This document shows positions 24,904 through 34,596 of a stretch of 41,184 nt of DNA, piece by piece. Both the position numbers and the translations under genes were made by a program. The notes under the pieces were generated by a model. The model worked only from the letters and a program-made list of their open reading frames with translations, was not told where the DNA came from and did not search any database. The number at the start of each line of letters is the position of its first letter. Within the stretch, counting starts at the first letter, position 1. Origin of the DNA: Streptomyces guryensis (GTDB taxonomy: Bacteria > Actinomycetota > Actinomycetes > Streptomycetales > Streptomycetaceae); contig NZ_JAJSBI010000047.1 in assembly GCF_021261325.1 (NCBI RefSeq), positions 1 to 41,184 of the forward strand, written 5' to 3'.

Positions 24904-27080
24904 CGTGCCCGCTCCAACGTCACCGGCGCACCGCCGGCCAGGCCGGCCTGCACGGCCAGGGTGGCCGCCGTGGTGGCGACCAGCGACTCCAGCGGCACCG
25001 GCATCGGCCCACCGGTCCGAACGGCCTTGATGAACGAGGCCAGTTCGGCGTTCTGGCCCTTGTCCCGGGCCTTGGGCAGCCGCGAACTGACCCACTTCTT
25101 GCGGCCGTACACCGAGGCACGTACGAAGTCGTCGAGCCGCAGCACCTTGCCGTCCGCGACCAGGTCCAGCGTCTCCTTGGGGAAGCCGGGCGCGCCGGTC
25201 GTGACATAGCTGATCGTGGCGGTGGATCCGTCCGGGTAGCGCAGTACGACCTGGAGGTCCTCGTTGCCGGCCGGGGCGACCGCGTAGACCGAGACCGGGT
25301 CGGCGTCGAGCAGCCAGCTCGCCGTGTCGATGAAGTGCCCGCCCTCACCGGCGAACCGCGAGCCCTCGGTGCCCTGTTGCAGATACCAGCTGCCGTGCTG
25401 CAGTCGGCCCGCGTTGACCAGGTAGCGCAGGCTCGCCGGTCCGGTCCGGGCGCCGAACTGCTTCCGGGCCTCCTGCAGCAGCGGCGCGAACCGGCGGTTG
25501 AAGCCGACCTGCAGCCGGTCGTTGCCGGACTCCTCCACCGCCGCGAGCACGCCGGCCAGCTCGTCCTCGGTGAGGGCCAGGGGCTTCTCCACGAACACCG
25601 TCTTGCCGGCCAGCAGTGCCTTGCGGGTCAGTTCGGCGTGCGAGCTGTGCCTGGTGACCACGAAGACCGCGTCGACGGACTTGTCGCCGAGCACGGCGTC
25701 GAGGTCGGTGGTCGCCTCTGCGAAGCCGAACTTCCGCTGCGCGTTGGCCGCGGACAGCGCCGTCGTCGTGACGACCGTCGACAGTTCCACTCCGTCGCGC
25801 TGCGCCAGGTGCGGCAGCAGCATCGACGTCGCGTAGTTGCCCGCGCCGACGAACGCCAGCTTCACCGGAGTCCTGGTGGCACGGCCCGGCCCCGGCTTCA
25901 CGCTCACTGTCGGCACGGCCACCGTCGGGGCCGCCGCATCCTCCGTGTCCTGCGCCTGTTCCGGGTACCGGAACAGCGCGGTGATGGCCTTCAGCTCGCC
26001 GTCCTTCAGGCGCTGATAGGTCTCGACGGCGTCGTCGAAGTCGGCGACGTGGGAGATCAGGGGCTCCACGTCGACCTTGCCGCAGGCGACGAGATCGAGG
26101 AAGCACGCCAGGTTGCGGCGCTCGGTCCAGCGCACGTAGCCGATCGGGTAGTCGCGCCCCTCCAGTTCATACGACGGGTCGTAGCGCCCGGGACCGTACG
26201 AGCGGGAGAAGCGGACGTCGAGTTCCTTCTCGTAGTACGCGTTCCACGGCAGGTCGAGGCGGCACTTGCCGATGTCGACGACCCGGCCGCGGTCCCGGCA
26301 GAGCCGGGCGGCCAGCTCGACCGGCTGGTTGCTGCCGCCGCCGGCGGCCAGGTACACCTGGTCCACACCGTGACCGTCGGTGAGTTCGGCGACAGCGGTC
26401 TCCAGGGCCGCGGACGCGGGGTCGCCGCAGGCGTCGGCGCCCAGGCGCTCGGCGAGTTCGCAGCGCGCCGGGTCGGGGTCGGCGCCGAGGACGCGGACTC
26501 CCGCGGCGGTGAGGAGCTGCACCACCAGCTGCCCGATCAGGCCGAGGCCGATGACGAGTGCCACCTCGCCGAGCTGCGGCTCGCCCTGGCGGACACCCTG
26601 CATCGCGATCGACCCGACGGTGCCGAAGGCCGCGTGCTGCGGCGCGAGGCCGTCCGGCACCGGGGCGTAGAGGTTCTTCGGCACCCAGTTCAGCTCGGCG
26701 TGCAGCGCGTGCTCGTTGCCGGCGCAGGCCACGAGGTCGCCGGCCTTCACGTCGTCGATGCCGGCGCCGACCTGCTCGACCACCCCGCACAGCGAGTAGC
26801 CCAGCGGCGTGTAGGAGTCCAGCTTGCCCATCACCTTGCGGTAGGTGGCGGGCACCCCGTTGGTGGCCACGCTCTGCATGACCTTGGCCACCTGGTCCGG
26901 GCGCGAGCGGGCCTTGCCCAGCATCGACATGCCGGCCTCGGACACCTTCATGAGCTCGGTGCCGGTGGAGATCAGCGAATAGGCGCTGCGGACCAGCACA
27001 CCGCCCGGCTTGCACCCCGGCACCGGAACGTCGAGCACCGCCAGCTCGCCGCTCTTGTAGTTCTGTACTACCTGCTTCAC
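24900..27080 (-). CDS. Bi-domain oxidoreductase: zinc-type alcohol dehydrogenase + Gfo/Idh/MocA
   Basis: The protein has 726 residues. Residues 1-350 form a medium-chain dehydrogenase: VRSAYSLISTGTEL, LGYSLCGVVEQVGAG, and ALVIGLGLIGQLVVQLL for NAD(P). After a Pro/Thr/Val linker (about 375-400) comes a second Rossmann domain, LAFVGAGNYATSMLLPHLA, with VFVEKPLALT (the EKP of Gfo/Idh/MocA) and GEGGHFIDTASWLLD (catalytic His). Fused proteins of this plan are typical of O-antigen and capsule clusters. They presumably oxidise and reduce the same sugar at one position; the substrate is not established. GTG start with AGAGGAG. It is 19 bases after asnB-like and overlaps the heparinase-like gene. Confidence 0.9.
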   Translation of the reverse strand: MKQVVQNYKSGELAVLDVPVPGCKPGGVLVRSAYSLISTGTELMKVSEAGMSMLGKARSRPDQVAKVMQSVATNGVPATYRKVMGKLDSYTPLGYSLCGVVEQVGAGIDDVKAGDLVACAGNEHALHAELNWVPKNLYAPVPDGLAPQHAAFGTVGSIAMQGVRQGEPQLGEVALVIGLGLIGQLVVQLLTAAGVRVLGADPDPARCELAERLGADACGDPASAALETAVAELTDGHGVDQVYLAAGGGSNQPVELAARLCRDRGRVVDIGKCRLDLPWNAYYEKELDVRFSRSYGPGRYDPSYELEGRDYPIGYVRWTERRNLACFLDLVACGKVDVEPLISHVADFDDAVETYQRLKDGELKAITALFRYPEQAQDTEDAAAPTVAVPTVSVKPGPGRATRTPVKLAFVGAGNYATSMLLPHLAQRDGVELSTVVTTTALSAANAQRKFGFAEATTDLDAVLGDKSVDAVFVVTRHSSHAELTRKALLAGKTVFVEKPLALTEDELAGVLAAVEESGNDRLQVGFNRRFAPLLQEARKQFGARTGPASLRYLVNAGRLQHGSWYLQQGTEGSRFAGEGGHFIDTASWLLDADPVSVYAVAPAGNEDLQVVLRYPDGSTATISYVTTGAPGFPKETLDLVADGKVLRLDDFVRASVYGRKKWVSSRLPKARDKGQNAELASFIKAVRTGGPMPVPLESLVATTAATLAVQAGLAGGAPVTLERAR

Positions 27081-27099
27081 CCGAACTCCTCTGAAATTC

Positions 27100-29034
27100 C
27101 TAAGCCGTCAAACGAGTGCTCTGGCCGGACCCAGAGGTCGCGTCGCGATACCAGTACTCGAGGGTCAGTACGTGCCACAGATGCTTGGAGTAGTCCTGCT
27201 GCCCGGCGGCGTCCTCGGCGACCATCCGCGTCAGCGCGTCGCGGCGCAGGAACCCGGAGCGGACGAGCTCCCCGTCGTTGACCACCTCGCGTACCAGCGG
27301 CGCCAGGTCCCGGCTCATCCAGGCGCGCAGCGGGGCGCTGAACAGACCCTTGGGCCGGTACACGATCTCCCGGGGCAGGATGGAGGTGGCCGCCTCCTTG
27401 AGGACGTGCTTGCCCTGCCGTCCGACGATCTTGCGATCGCCGGGCACGGCGAACGCCGCCTTGACCACCTCGACGTCCACGTACGGCACCCGTACCTCGG
27501 TGGACGCGGCCATGCTGGAGCGGTCCGTGTACGTGAGGTTCAGGCCCGGCAGGAACATGCGGGCGTCGGTCAGGCACATGCGGTTGACGAAGTCGTCGAG
27601 GTCGTTGTCCTGGTAGACGTCCGCGTGCTCGGTGAGCACGTCGTCGACCGTTCCGGCCAGGTCCGGATCGAGAAGCGCGAGCAGCTCGGCCTGGTCGTAC
27701 ATGGTGTAGCTGCGCCGGAAGGCGGTCTCCTCGGGCAGGTCGGCGAAGGACAGGAACCGCTTCGCGAAGCGCACCGACCGGTACCCGCGGCGGGAGGTGG
27801 CGACCGGCAGCCGGTCCACGGCCCCGGACAGGCCGCGCCGCAGGGGTCGCGGGACGCGCTGGTAGCGCAGCGCGATCAGGTTGGCCAGGTGCTTGCGGTA
27901 CCCGGCGAACAGCTCGTCTGCGCCCATCCCCGAGAGCATCACCTTGACCCCGGCCTCCCGGGCGGCCGAGCAGATCAGGAAGGTGTTGATCGCGGCGGGG
28001 TCGCCGATCGGCTCGTCCAGGGAGTACGTCATCTGCGGCAGCAGGTCGAGCACGTTCGGGGCGATCTCGATCTCGTGCAGGTCGACGCCGAACCGCTCGG
28101 CCACCTGCCGGGCGTAGCGCAGGTCGTCCGGCATCGCCTCGAACCTGGCGTCCTCGGCGCGGAAGCCGATCGTGTAGGCGGAGATCCCGGGCTGGTGGCG
28201 GGCCGCCAGAGCGGTGAGGTAGCTGGAGTCGAGGCCGCCGGAGAGGAAGGTCGCCACCGGTACGTCGGAGAGCAGGTGGCGCCGGGTCGACTCCTCGACG
28301 ATGGCTGCCAGGTCCGGCCGCTCGCCGGCCCGGGCCCGCTCCCGGCCCTCGGCGGCGACGTCCTTCAGGTTCCAGAACCGGCCACTCTCCACGCGGCCGT
28401 CGGGGCGGTGTCTCAGCCAGCTCCCCGGCGGCAGCTTCTCCGCCTCGCGGAACGCGCAGCGTGAGTCCGGCACCCAGTAGTACAGGAGCGAGGCCACCAG
28501 CGCCGCGTGGTCCACCTCCAGCTTTCCGCCGGTCGCGACGGCCAGTGCCTTCAGCTCGGAGGCGAACACCAGGCCCTCGCCGCGCCGGAGCAGGAACAGC
28601 GGCTTGATGCCCAACTGGTCGCGGGCGAGCACCAGTTCACCGGTGCGCTCGTCGAAGATGCCGAACGCGAACATGCCGCGCAGCCGGGGCAGACAGTCCG
28701 TGCCCCAGCGCCGCCAGGCCTCGAGCAGCACCTCGGTGTCGGAGGTGCCACGGAAGCGCACCCCGGTGGCGGCCAGCTCGGCCCGCAGCTCGGGCGCGTT
28801 GTACAGCTCGCCGTTGTACGTCAGGGCGAGGCCGTCCGAGACCATCGGCTGGGCGCCGGCCTCGGACAGGTCGATGATGGAGAGGCGGCGGTGCCCGAGC
28901 TGCACTTCGCCGTCACCGACGGGGTGGCCGTACCGGCCCGCGCCGTCCGGGCCGCGGTGGGCGAGGGTGTCGGTGAGCCGGTCGGTCACGGCCTTGCCGT
29001 CGGGCCATCGGTAAGTGCCTGCGATGCCACACAT
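27100..29034 (-). CDS. asnB: Asparagine synthase-like glutamine amidotransferase
   Basis: The protein has 644 residues. It begins MCGIAGTYRWPDG with Cys2 as glutaminase nucleophile after Met removal, then AHRGPDGAGRY, LTYNGELYN and GTSDTEVLLEAW of the class II glutaminase. The synthetase half has ATFLSGGLDSSYLTAL (ATP PP-loop, about 265) and MLSGMGADELFAGYRKH. This is the AsnB family, and the length fits the actinobacterial form. Inside a polysaccharide operon next to a sugar 6-dehydrogenase, it is more likely to amidate a uronic-acid carboxylate than aspartate, as proposed for homologues in other O-antigen loci. The ATG is 3 bases after the Wzz-like stop. Confidence 0.92.
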   Translation of the reverse strand: MCGIAGTYRWPDGKAVTDRLTDTLAHRGPDGAGRYGHPVGDGEVQLGHRRLSIIDLSEAGAQPMVSDGLALTYNGELYNAPELRAELAATGVRFRGTSDTEVLLEAWRRWGTDCLPRLRGMFAFGIFDERTGELVLARDQLGIKPLFLLRRGEGLVFASELKALAVATGGKLEVDHAALVASLLYYWVPDSRCAFREAEKLPPGSWLRHRPDGRVESGRFWNLKDVAAEGRERARAGERPDLAAIVEESTRRHLLSDVPVATFLSGGLDSSYLTALAARHQPGISAYTIGFRAEDARFEAMPDDLRYARQVAERFGVDLHEIEIAPNVLDLLPQMTYSLDEPIGDPAAINTFLICSAAREAGVKVMLSGMGADELFAGYRKHLANLIALRYQRVPRPLRRGLSGAVDRLPVATSRRGYRSVRFAKRFLSFADLPEETAFRRSYTMYDQAELLALLDPDLAGTVDDVLTEHADVYQDNDLDDFVNRMCLTDARMFLPGLNLTYTDRSSMAASTEVRVPYVDVEVVKAAFAVPGDRKIVGRQGKHVLKEAATSILPREIVYRPKGLFSAPLRAWMSRDLAPLVREVVNDGELVRSGFLRRDALTRMVAEDAAGQQDYSKHLWHVLTLEYWYRDATSGSGQSTRLTA

Positions 29035-29037
29035 GTG

Positions 29038-30558
29038 CTACCGCGCCTCCTGGTCGTTGCCCGGAGCGTGTGCGGCCCACATCGGCTGCCGCTCCGTCCG
29101 CGGCTGGTTCGTGCCGTTCTGCTGGGGCAGCCGCTCGGCGCGGCCGCGCAGCGCGGTGTGCAGGCCGTCCCACAGTGTGCCGTCGGTCCGGTCGCGCGGA
29201 TCGGGGTCGATCAGCACCACACCGATCACCGGGATGCGCTGGTCCGCGAGCTGCCGCGCCACGGTGTGCAGCCATGCGGCGCTGCCGTGTCCGGCGCGTA
29301 CGACGAGCACGGTCTGGGTGCCGAGGTACCGGAGGTCGGTCCAGGCCGTGCCGGGCGCCACCGAGCCGACGCCGATCCGGCGCGCCTGAGGCGACACGGT
29401 CGCGGCACGCTCGCCGCTGACCACCGTCGGGTCCCCTGGCTTCGGGCGGCGGCCGGCGAGCTCCGAGCCGGGCAGGCCGTCTATGACGGTCACCGGCTCC
29501 TCCCCCGCCATGGCCCTGGCGAGGTCCAGGGCAATGACGCTGGTGCCGCGCGCACAGCCCAGTTCCAGCAGCGACACCGGTTCCGTGGAGTCACGCGTCG
29601 TGCGGGCCAGGGTCGTGGTGAGCCGTTCGCGTGTCACCCGGGTCCGTCGGCGCTGCCACGGCCTGCCCGACCGGCGGGGCAGTTCCGCGATGACCGAGGC
29701 GCCCAGGTTCGCGGCGATGTCCCGGCGCAGCACGGGGCGGTCCGCCACCACCGTGCCGACCGCGGCCAGCGCGAGCCCGAGGACGAGCCCGAGGACGAAC
29801 CCGACCGCGGCGTCGGTGGCCAGGGCCTTGGGCAGGGAGTGCGGCACGGCTCGCGCGGCGTCCACGGTCTGCGTGCCGGCGATGACCTGGGGCGTGCCGG
29901 TGCGCGCGTCCGCGGCACGCTGGTCGAAATCGGAGATGCGCGAGTTGAGTTCGGCGCGGCGGGCGAAGAGCGACTCGATGCCAGCCGACGCCTTCGGGTC
30001 GGCGTCCGGCGACCGGTTTCCGATCTCCTTGTTGACCTGGGCGAGTTCGACGCGCATCCGGTCACGCTGGTCGAGCAGGGCCTTGGACTCGGCCTGCGCG
30101 GTTTCCTGCATCCGCCGCACATGGTCCGCGACGAACGCGTCGGCCAGCGCCTTGGCACGGGACACCGCCTGCGCGTCGCTGTCGCCTGTCACGGTGATCT
30201 GCAGCAGGTTGTTGGTCAGGCCGGCACCCGAGTACTCCCGCATGAAGTCCGCCGGTTTTTCCGGGGACTTGAGGGACTGCAGGGCCTTGTCGGCGATCTG
30301 GGTGGTCTGCAGCAGCTGGGCGTCGGTGCGGATCAGCGTTCCGGTGTCGTTCGGCTGGTCCTCCGCGTGAGCGACCAGCACCTTGGTCACCGCGGTCGGC
30401 GGCGGTGGCATCAGGACCGCCACCGCGGCGCCGGCCAGCAGGCCGAGGAGCGCCAGGGCGGTCCACAGGCGACGGCGCCTGCGCACCGCCACCACCAGAC
30501 CCTGCAGGTCGATGAGCGGAGTGGCGGCCGAGGCCTCCGAAGTCGTGCTCGTCGTCAC
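29038..30558 (-). CDS. Wzz-like chain-length protein with degenerate P-loop domain
   Basis: The protein has 506 residues from a GTG at 30558 overlapping the previous gene by 4 bases. Arrangement: cytoplasmic N-terminus, membrane segment 1 (WTALALLGLLAGAAVAVLM), a periplasmic Wzz region with Asn/Gln-rich coiled coils (about 55-250), membrane segment 2 (FVLGLVLGLALAAVGTVV), and a cytoplasmic C-terminal domain. That domain copies the start of a tyrosine autokinase, VSLLELGCARGTSVIALDLARAM, but has no GK[ST] Walker A. It also lacks a Tyr-rich tail. It probably helps set polymer length with Wzy and the other Wzz-like protein, without kinase activity. The longer upstream frame is a shadow. Confidence 0.82.
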   Translation of the reverse strand: MTTSTTSEASAATPLIDLQGLVVAVRRRRRLWTALALLGLLAGAAVAVLMPPPPTAVTKVLVAHAEDQPNDTGTLIRTDAQLLQTTQIADKALQSLKSPEKPADFMREYSGAGLTNNLLQITVTGDSDAQAVSRAKALADAFVADHVRRMQETAQAESKALLDQRDRMRVELAQVNKEIGNRSPDADPKASAGIESLFARRAELNSRISDFDQRAADARTGTPQVIAGTQTVDAARAVPHSLPKALATDAAVGFVLGLVLGLALAAVGTVVADRPVLRRDIAANLGASVIAELPRRSGRPWQRRRTRVTRERLTTTLARTTRDSTEPVSLLELGCARGTSVIALDLARAMAGEEPVTVIDGLPGSELAGRRPKPGDPTVVSGERAATVSPQARRIGVGSVAPGTAWTDLRYLGTQTVLVVRAGHGSAAWLHTVARQLADQRIPVIGVVLIDPDPRDRTDGTLWDGLHTALRGRAERLPQQNGTNQPRTERQPMWAAHAPGNDQEAR

Positions 30559-31925
30559 GCTGAACCTCCCGTCGCGTGGCCGCGCACGGCGAGCGCCAGA
30601 GTGGCGTCGTCCGGGAGTTGGCCGGCAGCCCGCGTGGGGCGTGACTGGACCAGGCCGGCGACGACGATGCCGACGATCTCGTGCCTGCCGTCCGCGCACG
30701 CCTCCGCGATGCCGGCAAGCTCTTCCGCGGTCCAGCTGTCGGCGCTGAGGACCACCACGGCGCCGGACTCGATGTCGCGGTCCGGCACGATCGGCCGGTC
30801 CACCGAGACCTCCACCACCCGCAGCGTCGGACCGCTCCTGGCCTCCGCCACGAGCTGCCCTGCGGCTCGGCGGGCGATCTCGTCGCCTTCCGGTACGACG
30901 ACCAACAGCCGCTGGGCGCCGGGCAGTCGGTCCCGCAGGCGAGCGCACACCCGCCGGTAGCGGAGCCGTCTGCCGGCCTCGTCGCCGGACTTCTGCGGAG
31001 CCGGTGTGTCCCACCGGGTGTCGACGCCGAGGAGCCGGCGGATCCGGGCTCGTGAGCCACCGCCGTCCGGCTGGTGCGTGCGCCGTTCGCCGGGGACGTC
31101 GACGGTGCCGAGGAGCGTCGAGCCCAGTGCCGCGGTGATGTCCGGTTCGGTGCGCAGTCGGCGGTTCATCCGTGCGGCGACGAGATGGCCGATGACGGTG
31201 AGCAGGAAGAACAGCAGCGCTCCACCGAGGATGAGCTGCATCCTCGTCGGCGCCGCCTCGCCGGTCGGCGGGGCGGCCGGCCCCATGACGACCATGCCGG
31301 CCTTGTTGGTCGCGGGGTTGGCCTCGTCCACCTTCTTCATGGCCTCCTCCAGCGAGGTGCGCAGGTTCTCCAGCGCGGTGCGGGCCTGCACGCTCTCCAC
31401 GGTCCGACCCGGGTCGGCCGCCTTGGCCAGGTCGCTGATGCGGCGGTTGGTCTCATCGACCTGCTTCCGCAGCGTGTCGGAGACCGTGGTTGACGCGGAG
31501 TCGGTGCTGCTGCCCGTGATCTGCGCGGTGTACTGCACGAACTGCCGGGCCACCTCGTCGGAGAGCTGCTGCGCACGCTTCGGGGTGTCGGCCGTACCCG
31601 AGATGGTGATGATGTTCCCGTCGGCGGCCTTGGCGCTCACCTGGTCCCGTAGCCCGGCGGTGCTGACACCGGACCAGTGCAGGGCGTCGGCCGCGCGGTC
31701 GATCACCGCCGAACTGGTCGCGAGGTCCACCTGGGTGAGCAGCTCGCGCTCCTCCCACAGGCCCGGCAGCAGTACCGGTGCCGACGCCGTGTAACGCGGT
31801 GGGAACACCACGACTGAGGCGCCGTAGCCGACCAGCGCACCTACGACGGCGAGGACGGCGAGCAGCCGCCAGCGCCGACGGAATATTCGCCCGATGGTGA
31901 CCAGGCGTATCGTGTCCTCGCTCAA
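30555..31925 (-). CDS. Wzz-like chain-length determinant protein
   Basis: The protein has 456 residues. Two membrane segments (about 20-38 and 230-250) flank an extracytoplasmic region with coiled-coil features (TLRKQVDETNRRISDL), and FPPRYTASAPVLLPG is the usual post-membrane strand of the Wzz domain. The C-terminal cytoplasmic part (about 330-456) looks like a Rossmann or BY-kinase-type fold, but its first loop, LLVVVPEGDEIARRA, has no P-loop residues. It is therefore probably a nucleotide-free partner. It overlaps both neighbours by 4 bases. Having two different Wzz-like genes back to back suggests they form a mixed complex. Actual chain-length control is inferred. Confidence 0.82.
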   Translation of the reverse strand: MSEDTIRLVTIGRIFRRRWRLLAVLAVVGALVGYGASVVVFPPRYTASAPVLLPGLWEERELLTQVDLATSSAVIDRAADALHWSGVSTAGLRDQVSAKAADGNIITISGTADTPKRAQQLSDEVARQFVQYTAQITGSSTDSASTTVSDTLRKQVDETNRRISDLAKAADPGRTVESVQARTALENLRTSLEEAMKKVDEANPATNKAGMVVMGPAAPPTGEAAPTRMQLILGGALLFFLLTVIGHLVAARMNRRLRTEPDITAALGSTLLGTVDVPGERRTHQPDGGGSRARIRRLLGVDTRWDTPAPQKSGDEAGRRLRYRRVCARLRDRLPGAQRLLVVVPEGDEIARRAAGQLVAEARSGPTLRVVEVSVDRPIVPDRDIESGAVVVLSADSWTAEELAGIAEACADGRHEIVGIVVAGLVQSRPTRAAGQLPDDATLALAVRGHATGGSA

Positions 31926-33176
31926 CTGCGCTGCCTCTTCCCTGTGCGGACCGGGTCGCCCGCCGACACCGGGGTCTGATCACGGCAGGCGGCGGCGTAG
32001 GCGGCGAGCAGCGACGCTTGCGAGTTCTGCCAGGAGAGCGGCCCGCTGATCCGCTCCTGGCCGATCTTGCCCATCCGGGCCCGCTTGTCCGGATCGTCCA
32101 GCAGCGCCGCGACGAGCTCGGCGAACCGGGCCTCGTCGTTGGCGGGCGCGTAGACGGCGGCGTCGCCGGCGGACACGCGCGCCTCCTTCAGGTCGAAGGA
32201 GACGATCGGCCGGCCCATCGCCATGTACTCCAGGACCTTGTTCATGGTCGACACGTCGTTGAGCGGGTTGCGCGGGTCGGGAGACAGGCACACGTCCGCG
32301 GTGGACAGGTAGCGCACCAGGTCGGCGTCCGGAATGCGCCCGGTGAACTGCACCTGCTCGGTGAGCCCGAGCCGCTTGGACAGCTCCACCATCGCGTCGA
32401 AGGCGTCACCGGAGCCGACGAACACCGCGTGCCAGTCGGTCCGTCCGAGCTGGTCGCGCAGCTTGGCGAGGGCCCGCAGGGCGTAGTCGACTCCGTCCTG
32501 GGGGCCCATGACGCCGAGGTAACACAGCAGATGAGGCTTGCCGCGCTTCAACTCCGGCTCCGGCGGCACCGGTTGGAACCGGTCGATCTGGGGCGCGCTG
32601 CGCACCACGAACACGTCCTCCGGCCGCCGGCCGCCACGGCGCACCGCGACGTCCCGGTAGCTCTCGTTCGTGGCGAGCACGATGTCCGCGGCCCGGTAGG
32701 TCCGCCGTTCCAGCGCGCACACGCCGCGGTAGAGCAGGTCCTTGCCGCGGTCGAACCGGGAGAGGTACAGCTCGGGCACCAGGTCGTGCTGGTCGAAGAC
32801 GAACCGCGCGCCCTGCCGCTTCAGCCACAGGGCCGGCAGGAACAGCAGATCGGGCGGGTTGCAGGCGTGGACCACGTCGACCGGGCCGACCTTGCGGGCC
32901 AGCCGGGCCGTGTGCCACAACGCCGTTCCGTACTCCTTCAGGTAGCCGGCCGGTCCTCCGGTGGCCGCGCGCAGCGGGTAGCGGTGGATCCGCACCCCGT
33001 CGATCACGGCCTCCGGCTCCGTGTCGCGTTTGGTGCCCTGCGGGCAGATGACGTGCACCGTCCAGCCCGCGTCGCGCAGCGTCGTGCACTCCTGCCACAC
33101 CCGCCGGTCGAACGGCACCGACAGGTTCTCCACCAGGATCAGAGCGCGTCGCCCCGACCCGTCACCGCTGACTGCG

Positions 33177-34493
<1,317 letters not shown>

Positions 34494-34513
34494 GTCCCGT
34501 TCCTCCCCCCAGA

Positions 34514-34566
34514 CAGGCCCTGGTGGCCTGCGGTCCCCCACGTCAGGCCCTGGTGGCCTGCGGTCC
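34514..34566 (-). repeat. Two 23-base direct repeats, each a hairpin
   Basis: An identical 23-base unit occurs at 34514-34536 and 34544-34566, offset exactly 30 bases. In each, CAGGCC and GGCCTG (six bases each) pair around a 5-base loop (34514-34530 and 34544-34560). They fill the 103-base gap between the initiator gene and the AlgD-like gene, the largest gap inside the operon. No T-run follows, so they are more like a regulatory or RNA-processing structure than a terminator. Confidence 0.8.
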
Positions 34567-34596
34567 GCGCGTCGGCCGGCCGACGCCCCCCGCGCA

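Noticed and set aside
21031..25209. Very long plus-strand open frame
   Set aside because: It lies opposite four well-supported minus-strand genes (Wzy-like, beta-helix, heparinase-like, oxidoreductase) and its translation is low-complexity Val/Arg/Gly/His-rich; it is an artefact of high GC.
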